64,000 nt of DNA from Reinekea sp. G2M2-21. GTDB taxonomy: Bacteria > Pseudomonadota > Gammaproteobacteria > Pseudomonadales > Natronospirillaceae. How positions within the stretch are numbered: the stretch's first letter is position 1; every line of letters begins with the position of its first letter. The notes under the pieces are model-generated. The model had not been told where the DNA came from. It ran no database searches and saw only the letters and a program-made list of their open reading frames with translations. The DNA is taken from contig NZ_JADPQG010000002.1 of the NCBI RefSeq assembly GCF_015687175.1, positions 186,001 to 250,000 of the forward strand, written 5' to 3'. The position numbers and the translations under genes are program-made. Below, in pieces: positions 56,752 through 64,000 of this stretch.

Positions 56752-57750
56752 TTAGTAGTTGCAGGTATTGTCGCTCATGTAGTCATGAACTTTGATCTTA
56801 CCAGCGATGATGTCTGCTTTAATGGCATCAACTTTCGATTTCATATCGGCAGAAACCAGAGACTCGTTGAAAGAGTCTAGAGCGTAGTCAACACCGCCAG
56901 CGGCCAGGTCAAGAACCTTCAGACCACCTTTCCATTCACCTGCCTGTGCTTCTTCCCATGAACCGTATGCTGCAACGCCAACACGCTTAACCATAGAGGT
57001 CAGCATAGTGCCTGGTTGCAGGAAGTTTTGGTTAGAGTCAACACCGATTGCCAGCTTGCCTTCGTCTTTAGCTGCCTGGTAAACACCAATACCGGTACCA
57101 CCAGCGGCTGCGAACAATACGTCAGCGCCTTTCGCGATTTGAGACTTGGCCAATTCAGAACCACGTGCAGGGTCGTTAAAGGCCGCAGGCGTAGAACCAG
57201 TCATGTTCTGGAACACTTCTGCATCAGCGTTAACGTACTTAGCACCTTGCTCAAAACCACAAGCAAACTTACGGATCAATGGAATGTCCATGCCGCCAAC
57301 GAAGCCGACTTTGTCAGATTCAGACGCCATAGCCGCCATCGCACCGACCAGGAACGAACCTTCATGTTCAGCGAAAACGATAGACTGAACGTTTGGCAGA
57401 TCAACCACTGAGTCGATGATGACAAACTGGACATCTGGGAATTCACTTGCGACTTTTTCTACTGAAGAAGAGAAATTAAAACCAACCGCAACGATTGGGC
57501 TTTGACCACGGCTGGCCAAACGGCGCAGACCCTGTTCACGTTGCTCTTCGTTTTGAGGTTCAAATTCACGAACACGGATACCCTTGTCGGCAGCGAATTT
57601 CTCAGCGCCGTTACGGAAAACCGCTTCGTTAAAAGATTTGTCGAATTTACCAGCAGTGTCATAAACAACAGCAGGTGCGAAGTCAGCAGCCATTGCCGTG
57701 GCAGACATGCCGAGTACAGCAGAAGCAGCAAGCGTTAAAATAGCTTTCAT
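56752..57750 (-). CDS. BMP-family nucleoside/nucleobase-binding protein (transport operon)
   Basis: A 332-residue periplasmic protein with a signal peptide (MKAILTLAASAVLGMSATAMA) and the BMP/PnrA-like fold: AVVYDTAGKFDKSFNEAVFRNGAEKFA, PIVAVGFNFSSSVEKVA, FAEHEGSFLVGAMAAMASESDKVGFVGGMDIPLIRKF, AAAGGTGIGVYQAAKDEGKLAIGVDSNQNFL. PnrA relatives bind purine or pyrimidine nucleosides. It starts the uptake operon and is preceded by a RutR-like palindrome. A second homologue lies at 59427. Confidence 0.94.
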   Translation of the reverse strand: MKAILTLAASAVLGMSATAMAADFAPAVVYDTAGKFDKSFNEAVFRNGAEKFAADKGIRVREFEPQNEEQREQGLRRLASRGQSPIVAVGFNFSSSVEKVASEFPDVQFVIIDSVVDLPNVQSIVFAEHEGSFLVGAMAAMASESDKVGFVGGMDIPLIRKFACGFEQGAKYVNADAEVFQNMTGSTPAAFNDPARGSELAKSQIAKGADVLFAAAGGTGIGVYQAAKDEGKLAIGVDSNQNFLQPGTMLTSMVKRVGVAAYGSWEEAQAGEWKGGLKVLDLAAGGVDYALDSFNESLVSADMKSKVDAIKADIIAGKIKVHDYMSDNTCNY

Positions 57751-57796
57751 GGAGGATCCCCTTTACGCGTTTTTCTTTTTAGGTTTTTAGTTACGT

Positions 57797-57908
57797 ACGG
57801 TGTAACTGCAAGGTGGTTTTACACACCTTAAAGAACCTTGACCGTTTGGTCAAGACTTTACCGTCACTAACTCAATCATTATACACAGTAAACCTTTGGT
57901 TACACCGT
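57797..57908. promoter_or_regulatory. Control region of the nucleoside uptake operon: RutR-like operator and flanking inverted repeat
   Basis: TTGACCGTTTGGTCAA (57838-57853), part of the longer palindrome 57837-57854, differs by one base from the RutR consensus TTGACCA-nn-TGGTCAA. A TATAAT box lies at 57883-57878 (minus), placing the start near 57871 and the palindrome about 20-35 bases downstream, as a roadblock. The arms ACGGTGTAAC (57797-57806) and GTTACACCGT (57899-57908) form a perfect 10-bp inverted repeat around the whole promoter, possibly a second pair of operator half-sites. The match is by eye; the regulator gene is not in the window. Confidence 0.65.
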
Positions 57909-58044
57909 GCTCGGCGAGATTCATTCATTTAATGTTCATCTCGCGCTAAGCCACGCACCATCTTGACTTCCATTGATTGAAGTCAGCACAGAAACAGGGC
58001 AATTAAGTACCCTGAACAGCATAGTCAACACACTGGAGAATAGT

Positions 58045-58227
58045 ATGAATTTAGTATGTCCGGATTGTTTAAAACCGATAGAAATCATCAAAGCTTGTGG
58101 TTGTCGCGATTATTTCTGCAATCACTGCAATCAATTGGTTAGTAAAAGCAGAGCCTTGGATATAGATGAGTTGTCCAACTATCAAGAAAAAGAAGTAGAT
58201 GATAAGTCGACTGAATCGGCAGCATAA
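58045..58227 (+). CDS. Small zinc-ribbon protein, YfgJ C-terminal type
   Basis: A 60-residue protein, MNLVCPDCLKPIEIIKACGC..., with Cys pairs CPDC, CGC, CNHC spaced as in a zinc ribbon and the segment DYFCNHCNQLVSKSRAL resembling the C-terminal half of E. coli YfgJ. An acidic tail follows. Start at 58045 is backed by GGAGA; 24 additional codons are open upstream but have no ribosome site. It lies 71 bp before the glycosyltransferase gene. The likely role is RNA or protein contact through zinc; unknown in detail. Confidence 0.82.
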   Translation: MNLVCPDCLKPIEIIKACGCRDYFCNHCNQLVSKSRALDIDELSNYQEKEVDDKSTESAA

Positions 58228-58298
58228 CTGATTCTTAATGTGATGAGTCCTTCTGTGGTAAGCTGCGGCAACACTTCATTTGCCTAAACTCATCTTAT

Positions 58299-59417
58299 AT
58301 GTCCGACCCATTTCAGGTTATTCCGTTATCTGGCTTTGACTTAGCCAATGCGAGCTCATTGAGGCGCAAACACGTCCGCAATGAATCCCGCCGCAACGAG
58401 CACTATCTGGCACGTTATGACGACACAACGCTGTTCTACGATTGTTTTTATAACCCCCAAAAGCGCTGTTACACCTTTACCGCGCCGCGATTTCTAAATC
58501 TTTGGCCTGAATTCAAACAGGCTGTACAGGTTAATGGAAGTCGCTTTAGGGGGCGCCTGAAGCGCTATACTTGGCAGCGTTGCGAGCAGGTTGAGGTCTA
58601 TGCCCCTGCCAATGCTGAACTCAGCTTGCGTAGCGAACACCTGAACGGAGTCATTCCCGTAAGAGACAGTCACCGAGACCTGTTCTCGGCTATGAACTGT
58701 GCCTTGGCCATCAGTAAGGATAATCAACTAAGTTGGATTCGAGATTGGGCACAGTTTCATGTGCGGGCACATGGGCTGGAAGCAGTTTGCATCATTGACA
58801 ATGCATCGACGGAGTACACGGCTAGTGATGTACTTGAAACTTTACGCTCAGTATCAGAGCTAAAGGCGGCAGTCGTTCTCAGTGCGCCCTTTCCCTATGG
58901 ACCCGTCGATAGCAGCAAGAAATTGGAAGTCAGCCCGCGCTTTTTACAGACCTCTATGTTCAATTTGATCAAACAGGATCTGTTCGCAGACGCTCGAGCC
59001 ATTTTGAGCGTCGATATTGATGAGTTGGTGATGCCTAATAAGTCTGTTTCCGTTTTTGATGCGGCAGTCGCAGCCCGGCTAGGAGCCGTTTCGTTTCGGG
59101 AACTGCGAGTGTTCCCTGAGGCCAATGAAGAACGTGCTTACAATCATCGTGCTCACACGCAGGTGCGGGCTGGGCGTAAATTGGGCAATACTAAATGGTG
59201 TGTCGCCGGTCACGGTTTCATGAATCGATTCGGATGGGCAGTGCATCGCTTTGGCGGGGCTTTTTTTCCGTTTACCGAAACGCAAGACTTCACTTACTTG
59301 CATTGCCATGCTACATCAACCAGCTGGAAGAAAAACAGATACGGACAAGTTGAGAATTTGATGGTGGATGGAGCCGTTCAAAACGCCCTGACTCAATACT
59401 TGAAGCAGGGCGAATGA
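58299..59417 (+). CDS. Glycosyltransferase, DUF23/GT92-like or GT2-like
   Basis: A 372-residue protein. The first ~110 residues are a distinct N-terminal region; from about residue 125 the GT-A-like core has NCALAISKDNQLSWIRDWAQFHVRAHGLEAVCIIDNASTEYT, the metal-binding acidic motif LSVDIDELVMP and the closing YLHCHATSTSWKKNR with a His-x-His. This is the pattern of family 92/DUF23-type and related bacterial transferases. It would add a sugar to a surface glycan or protein. No other cell-envelope biosynthesis genes are adjacent. It converges with the second BMP gene, 9 bp between stops. Confidence 0.8.
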   Translation: MSDPFQVIPLSGFDLANASSLRRKHVRNESRRNEHYLARYDDTTLFYDCFYNPQKRCYTFTAPRFLNLWPEFKQAVQVNGSRFRGRLKRYTWQRCEQVEVYAPANAELSLRSEHLNGVIPVRDSHRDLFSAMNCALAISKDNQLSWIRDWAQFHVRAHGLEAVCIIDNASTEYTASDVLETLRSVSELKAAVVLSAPFPYGPVDSSKKLEVSPRFLQTSMFNLIKQDLFADARAILSVDIDELVMPNKSVSVFDAAVAARLGAVSFRELRVFPEANEERAYNHRAHTQVRAGRKLGNTKWCVAGHGFMNRFGWAVHRFGGAFFPFTETQDFTYLHCHATSTSWKKNRYGQVENLMVDGAVQNALTQYLKQGE

Positions 59418-59426
59418 GTTTGGATC

Positions 59427-60437
59427 TCAATTTTCCAGCAATGGCACCGGGCATTGATTGCTGTCAAGATAGTCAACCACTTTGATCTTACCGGAAATGA
59501 TATCATCGCGAATGGCGTTAATACGCTTTTCTTCCTTCAGTGACACCAAGCCCCGGTTAAAGATATCCAACTGCCAGTCCACGCCGTTTTCGGCCAAGCC
59601 TAGGGATTTCACACCGGCTCGCCAAGTGCCCCGCTTTGACTCTTCCCAAGAGCCATAGGCTGCAACGCCGACTTTTTTCACCATGGAGGTCAGCATGGTG
59701 CCCGGGTGCAAAAAGTTCTGGTTAGAGTCGACCCCGATTGCATACACATTAGCGTTTTTGGATGCGGCTTTATGCACGCCATTGCCAGATCCACCCGCGG
59801 CGGCATAAATGACTTCCGTACCGCCGCCGATTAACGCGTTGGCGATTTCCTCGCCTTTTGCCGCATTGGAGAAACCAGAAAAGTCCGAGGCAATCATGCG
59901 TAACTGCACTTCGGTTTTCTTATTTACATAGTGCGCGCCTTGCGCAAATCCACAGCCAAAGCGTCGAATAAACGGCAAATCCACACCACCAATGAAGCCT
60001 AATTTGGCATTTTTCGCCTTCATAGCAGCCAAAGCACCAACCACAAACGAACCTTCGTGCTCTTTAAATACAATAGACTGAACGTTAGGCAGATCGACCA
60101 CCGTATCAATTACGGTAAACTGCAAGTCTGGGTAGTTCGGCGCCACCTTCTGCACGGCTTCTGCGTACGAAAATCCGACAGCCACAATGGGACTACGTCC
60201 TTGATTGGCCAGATCGGTTAATACCTGCACGAACTGGGTTGGCGAGTTAGGGTTAATTTCGACCAGATCATTGCCGTACTGAGACTTAAAGGGAACGACA
60301 CCCTCACGATAGACGGCTTCGTTAAAGGAGCTGTCGAATTTGCCAGCTTCGGTATAAGCCACTGCCGGGCCAGACGCCATTGCCACAGGTGTGGCACTGA
60401 CAATTAACATTGAGACTAATAATTTTTGTAATGACAT
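59427..60437 (-). CDS. Second BMP-family binding protein, without its own transporter
   Basis: A 336-residue homologue of the binding protein at 56752, with the same motifs: AVAYTEAGKFDSSFNEAVYREGV, PIVAVGFSYAEAVQKVA, FKEHEGSFVVGALAAMKAKNAKLGFIGGVDLPFIRRFGCG, AAAGGSGNGVHKAASKNANVYAIGVDSNQNFLHPG. Start at MSLQKLLVSMLIVSATPVAMA, a signal peptide with AGG upstream; the frame is open 34 codons earlier without a ribosome site. It is an orphan, probably using the neighbouring transporter with another nucleoside specificity or acting as a sensor. Confidence 0.93.
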   Translation of the reverse strand: MSLQKLLVSMLIVSATPVAMASGPAVAYTEAGKFDSSFNEAVYREGVVPFKSQYGNDLVEINPNSPTQFVQVLTDLANQGRSPIVAVGFSYAEAVQKVAPNYPDLQFTVIDTVVDLPNVQSIVFKEHEGSFVVGALAAMKAKNAKLGFIGGVDLPFIRRFGCGFAQGAHYVNKKTEVQLRMIASDFSGFSNAAKGEEIANALIGGGTEVIYAAAGGSGNGVHKAASKNANVYAIGVDSNQNFLHPGTMLTSMVKKVGVAAYGSWEESKRGTWRAGVKSLGLAENGVDWQLDIFNRGLVSLKEEKRINAIRDDIISGKIKVVDYLDSNQCPVPLLEN

Positions 60438-60550
60438 CATTCGACCTGCCTGGTAATTCATTGACTGAAAGCTCGACCATGACATCCCTGATCTACTTGA
60501 TTGCACACTCCACTGCACAATTCCTGACCAACTATACAACTAAATAGCAC

Positions 60551-60583
60551 AAAAACAAAAAAGCAGCATGAGAATGCTGCTTT
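60551..60583 (-). terminator. Rho-independent terminator of the transketolase gene
   Basis: Minus strand: AAAGCAGCAT, TCTC, ATGCTGCTTT, then a T-rich tail with one G. The perfect 10-bp stem is 21 bp past the tkt stop and separates it from the second BMP gene. Confidence 0.92.
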
Positions 60584-60603
60584 AACGTAACTCTCAGTCA
60601 ACT

Positions 60604-62592
60604 TTAGACGTTAGCTTCGACCAATTCCACTAAGGCGTCACTGGTAATGCCAAAGTGCTTGAACAACTCACCGGCGGGTGCTGATTCACCGAAGCTCTCC
60701 ATACCGATGATGCCACCTTCCAGGCCAACATATTTGTACCAGAAATCTTTCGCACCGGCTTCGATAGCAAAGCGCTTAACGCCTGCAGGCATAACACTGT
60801 CTTTGTAGCTGGCATCTTGCTGGTCATAGACATCGGTACATGGCATTGAAACGACTTGAACCTGCTTACCTTTGGCAGTCAGTTTTTCTGCTGCTTCAAC
60901 CGCCAGCGCAACTTCGGAGCCGGTCGCGATCAGCACGGCATCCGGCTTTTCAACGGCTTGTAATACGTAACCGCCCTTGCGAATGTCGTTAATCTGCGTC
61001 GCTGTGCGCTCGCAATGAGGCAGGTTTTGACGTGAGAAGACCAAAGCATTTGGCGTCTCGGTACTCTCAATAGCCACAACCCAGGCGACGGCGGACTCAA
61101 CCGCATCCGCAGGACGCCAGGTATTCAGGTTAGGCGTGGCGCGCATAGCCGCCAACTGTTCGACGGGTTGGTGAGTCGGACCGTCTTCGCCCAGACCAAT
61201 GGAGTCATGGGTGTATACATGTATCAACGGCAGCTTCATCAATGCCGCCATACGCACAGCATTTCGCGCGTATTCCATGAAGATAAAGAACGTGGCACCG
61301 TATGGCTTCAGACCACCGTGCAGGCAGATACCGTTCATGATCGCAGACATACCAAACTCCCGCACACCATAGAAACAGTAGTTGCCGGATGGATCGGCGG
61401 CACTGACCCCCTGCGCACCACTCCACAGAGTCAGGTTAGATCCGGCCAGGTCGGCAGAACCACCAAACAACTCAGGCAATGCTGGCGCCAGCGCTTCAAT
61501 CGAATTTTGGGATGCTTTACGTGAAGCAATCGTATCCGCTTTGCTGTTCACGTCTGCAATGAATTTTTCCGCGATCTCAGAGAAGTTACCCGGTAACTCA
61601 CCGTTCATACGGCGAACGAATTCATCGGCCAATTCGGGGTAGGCTGATTTGTATGCCGCAAATTTTTCATCCCAAGCCGCTTCCTGACGCGCACCTTCGG
61701 CATTCGCGTCCCAAGCTGACTTGATGTCTGCAGGGATTTCAAACGCGGGGTGTTTCCAGCCCAAACGTTCACGGGTCAGGGCAATTTCGTCGTCACCCAA
61801 TGGCGCTCCGTGACAATCTTCTTTGCCTTCTTTGTTCGGTGAACCGTAACCAATAATCGTTTTGCAGCAGATCAATGTCGGTTGTTCGGTATTGGCACGG
61901 GCTGTTTCAATCGCCTGCTTGATCTCTTCTGGATCGTGACCGTTTACTCGTGGGATGACCTGCCATCCGTAAGATTCGAATCGCTTCACAGTATCGTCTG
62001 TGAACCAACCTTCAACTTCGCCATCGATGGAAATGCCATTGTCATCATAAAAAGCGATCAATTTGCCGAGACCCAAGGTACCCGCCAAAGAACAGACTTC
62101 ATGAGAAATGCCTTCCATCATGCAGCCGTCACCCATGAAGACATAGGTATTATGATCAACAATGTCGTGACCATCGCGGTTGAACTGACCGGCCAAAACC
62201 TTCTCAGCCAGTGCGAAGCCAACGCCATTTGCTATACCCTGACCCAAAGGACCAGTCGTGGTTTCCACACCTGGGGTATAACCATATTCAGGGTGACCCG
62301 GTGTTTTGGAATGCATTTGTCGGAAGTTCTTCAGGTCGTCAATGGAGACATCGTAACCAGTTAAATGCAGCAGTGAATACACCAACATTGAGCCATGGCC
62401 GTTTGACATCACAAAACGGTCTCGGTCATACCATCCTGGGTTCGCTGGATTGTGCTTCAGGTAATCGCACCACAATACTTGGGCGATGTCGGCCATACCC
62501 ATTGGGGCGCCAGGGTGACCAGATTTGGCTTTTTGAACGGCATCCATGGCGAGCGCACGAATGGCATTGGCAAGATCACTGCGTGATGACAT
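60604..62592 (-). CDS. tkt: Transketolase
   Basis: A 662-residue thiamine-diphosphate enzyme of the pentose phosphate pathway, moving two-carbon units between sugar phosphates. Motifs: [33 protein letters not shown], the ThDP motif [53 protein letters not shown], the pyrimidine-domain [39 protein letters not shown] and [25 protein letters not shown]. Length and sequence are typical of bacterial TktA. Start at [12 protein letters not shown] with GAGGAAAG upstream. No other Calvin/glycolysis genes are adjacent. Confidence 0.97.
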   Translation of the reverse strand: MSSRSDLANAIRALAMDAVQKAKSGHPGAPMGMADIAQVLWCDYLKHNPANPGWYDRDRFVMSNGHGSMLVYSLLHLTGYDVSIDDLKNFRQMHSKTPGHPEYGYTPGVETTTGPLGQGIANGVGFALAEKVLAGQFNRDGHDIVDHNTYVFMGDGCMMEGISHEVCSLAGTLGLGKLIAFYDDNGISIDGEVEGWFTDDTVKRFESYGWQVIPRVNGHDPEEIKQAIETARANTEQPTLICCKTIIGYGSPNKEGKEDCHGAPLGDDEIALTRERLGWKHPAFEIPADIKSAWDANAEGARQEAAWDEKFAAYKSAYPELADEFVRRMNGELPGNFSEIAEKFIADVNSKADTIASRKASQNSIEALAPALPELFGGSADLAGSNLTLWSGAQGVSAADPSGNYCFYGVREFGMSAIMNGICLHGGLKPYGATFFIFMEYARNAVRMAALMKLPLIHVYTHDSIGLGEDGPTHQPVEQLAAMRATPNLNTWRPADAVESAVAWVVAIESTETPNALVFSRQNLPHCERTATQINDIRKGGYVLQAVEKPDAVLIATGSEVALAVEAAEKLTAKGKQVQVVSMPCTDVYDQQDASYKDSVMPAGVKRFAIEAGAKDFWYKYVGLEGGIIGMESFGESAPAGELFKHFGITSDALVELVEANV

Positions 62593-62803
62593 TTTTTTTC
62601 TTTCCTCGGAGTAGGTAGCAACGTTGGCTCGGTACACGTGATGGCACCAGAGCGCGAATTGTCCCAGAAAGGCGCACGCTATTCAAAGCCGAATGCGGCA
62701 ATTGTTTGAGTATTTAGGACGTTTTTCAATAATGACAGCAATTCAGTCCATGAATTCCCTAGCCGGACATGGTTACCCAACCGAAGTCGGGTTGGAGATC
62801 CCC

Positions 62804-63784
62804 TTATTTGTAGGCAATCGACGCCAGAATCCGACGATCGCCGGTATAGGGCTCACGCGCGTGCAATACAGTGTGATTATTGATGAACAATACATCGCCC
62901 TGCTGCCACTTAAAGTTCACACACAACTCGTCCATGGCGGTCACGGTTTTGGCCATAACATCCGGGTCCATTTGGTCACCGTTGGGCAGAGTCACGGCTT
63001 TATTAGCCACATTGCGGGCATCATCCCAGCCGGTGTAGACCGCCAGTATGGAATTGAAAAAAGTCTTTTGGCTGGTTTCCTCGTCAAACCGAATCGCCGG
63101 CAGGGTTTGGGATTCCGTGCGCAGCAAGTCATCTTCAAGCCATTGCCAGGTCATGCCGTCGTCTCGCAAACGGGCTTCGCAATCTGCCCGGTTATCAACA
63201 TGGAATGTCTCCTTCCAGGATCGACCAATGGCCGAGTTAGTGTCAGTTTCTGCCGGCATGTAACGAATATATCGAACCCCCTCCTGCTCAACTCTGGCCG
63301 CAAACTCCGGTGCTAATTCAAAAAACCGCTGACAGATTTCGGCCGAATGCAGAATGGAGGTCGCCCCACCGGAGGCAGGGGCAATGTCGCAATAGAAAAA
63401 AATGTAGCCCGGTGGATGCGGCGTTTGCGCCATTTCATGATGAAACGGGATTTTCTCACTCGCGGGAGATTCATTGGCGGTCACAATTCTGGATTTGGTC
63501 ACCTGCGTTCGTGGCGCCGCGCCGCCGACATAAGGCATATTCTGATAATCGGTTTGGTCGAGAAAGGCCTCAAACGCATCAGCTGACGGAACCGGGAAGC
63601 CCCGAAAAAGAATGGCTCCATGCTGAATAAGCCGCTGGTGCAGTTCATTTTTATGGTCAGCCATCCACCGATCAAACGCGGCGCGTTCACTGGCCACCTG
63701 GTCATCTGGAGGTAACACCACCAGAGGGAAATCTAAGCCACTCACCTGTTTTTGTTCTTCGATGATGCCGATGTTCAGACTCAT
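62804..63784 (-). CDS. TauD/TfdA-family Fe(II)/2-oxoglutarate dioxygenase (SyrP-like)
   Basis: A 326-residue oxygenase. The iron-binding motif reads FHHEMAQTPHPP (H-x-E rather than the usual H-x-D), with the distal His in NHTVLHAREPYTGDRRILASIAYK at the C-terminus, where the Arg contacts 2-oxoglutarate. The H-x-E variation is known in the SyrP/clavaminate-like branch, whose members hydroxylate amino-acid or peptide substrates; plain TauD function is therefore unlikely. Start at MSLNIGIIEEQKQVSG, with GAGAG upstream. It is transcribed alone, divergent from the gene beginning at 63949. Confidence 0.9.
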   Translation of the reverse strand: MSLNIGIIEEQKQVSGLDFPLVVLPPDDQVASERAAFDRWMADHKNELHQRLIQHGAILFRGFPVPSADAFEAFLDQTDYQNMPYVGGAAPRTQVTKSRIVTANESPASEKIPFHHEMAQTPHPPGYIFFYCDIAPASGGATSILHSAEICQRFFELAPEFAARVEQEGVRYIRYMPAETDTNSAIGRSWKETFHVDNRADCEARLRDDGMTWQWLEDDLLRTESQTLPAIRFDEETSQKTFFNSILAVYTGWDDARNVANKAVTLPNGDQMDPDVMAKTVTAMDELCVNFKWQQGDVLFINNHTVLHAREPYTGDRRILASIAYK

Positions 63785-63948
63785 GTTCAACTCTCTCAAA
63801 ATATAAATCAATGTTGTATGAATTTAATCGAGATCACCTTAGCAACGATTGTTACTGATGTAAATCAATAGTGAATGAATTAATGCTGACAAAGTGTGAC
63901 GCAATAACCCACTACGCTACGATGTGCACTTAACATCGAGGATTGAAA

Positions 63949-64000
63949 ATGGATGTAAACCAACTGGCGACTAGCCTGGAAATACTTTCCAAACAGTATG
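63949..64000 (+). CDS. Start of an unidentified gene (truncated by the window end)
   Basis: ATG at 63949, preceded by a purine-rich CGAGGATT, opens a frame reading MDVNQLATSLEILSKQY to the edge of the window. Seventeen residues are too few for assignment. It is divergent from the TauD-like gene. Confidence 0.5.
   Translation, partial: MDVNQLATSLEILSKQY

Noticed and set aside
60218..60539. RutR-like half-site (TGACCA near 60525) in front of the second BMP gene.
   Set aside because: Only one half-site is visible; without the second arm it is not above chance.

Overview
The window is chromosomal DNA of moderate GC content from a gram-negative bacterium. The gene content (pdxH, a GcvA-type LysR regulator beside a DUF1127 protein, a YfgJ-type zinc ribbon, tkt, a BMP-type nucleoside uptake operon, many Fe(II)/2-oxoglutarate oxygenases and a giant RTX protein with its type I exporter) points to a marine-type gammaproteobacterium, perhaps Oceanospirillales-like. 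That placement is inferred from family composition only. I saw no rRNA, tRNA, CRISPR array or intact transposase gene.

Layout. 1-9.0 kb: tail of an HD-GYP protein, a small-gene and metabolic block (DUF2892, pdxH, threonine-aldolase-like enzyme, solute-binding protein), the DUF1127/LysR divergent pair and a chemoreceptor, interrupted by two copies of a gene-less dispersed repeat. 9.1-16.2 kb: an ABC-F ATPase converging on a four-gene beta-oxidation operon (thiolase, FadB/FadJ-like protein, acyl-CoA dehydrogenase, CaiB-family racemase). 16.2-18.1 kb: repeat debris, a GRAM/PH-like protein and a DUF1152 protein. 18.1-37.1 kb: a secretion locus on the minus strand with, in transcription order, a HlyB-type exporter ATPase, a HlyD-type adaptor, an ankyrin-repeat exported protein, a frameshifted small membrane protein gene, two direct repeats, a 134-aa protein and a 4,097-aa RTX protein closed by a strong terminator. 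A perfect-core CRP-type site lies upstream of the exporter genes.

37-46 kb: an exported barrel-like protein, a decayed HIT gene, an NTF2-like protein, an AraC regulator, a GNAT protein with a small partner, and a two-gene heterodimeric ABC exporter. Upstream of the exporter sits what appears to be a complete ribosome-sensing attenuator: promoter, palindromic operator, 19-codon leader peptide and mutually exclusive RNA stems ending in a terminator. This is the most interesting feature I found. 46.6-50.9 kb: a lipoprotein, then a TetR regulator divergent from a metallo-beta-lactamase-fold/SDR operon, with a large operator across both promoters. 50.9-51.8 kb: a third repeat copy. 51.9-57.9 kb: an isopenicillin-N-synthase-like oxygenase and a nucleoside/nucleobase ABC uptake operon with a RutR-like operator and an internal terminator after the binding-protein gene. 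58-64 kb: a zinc ribbon protein, a glycosyltransferase, a second stand-alone BMP binding protein, transketolase, a TauD-like oxygenase, and the first codons of another gene.

All motif readings are by eye from the translated sequence. No database search or folding program was run, so family names rest on recognised motifs.
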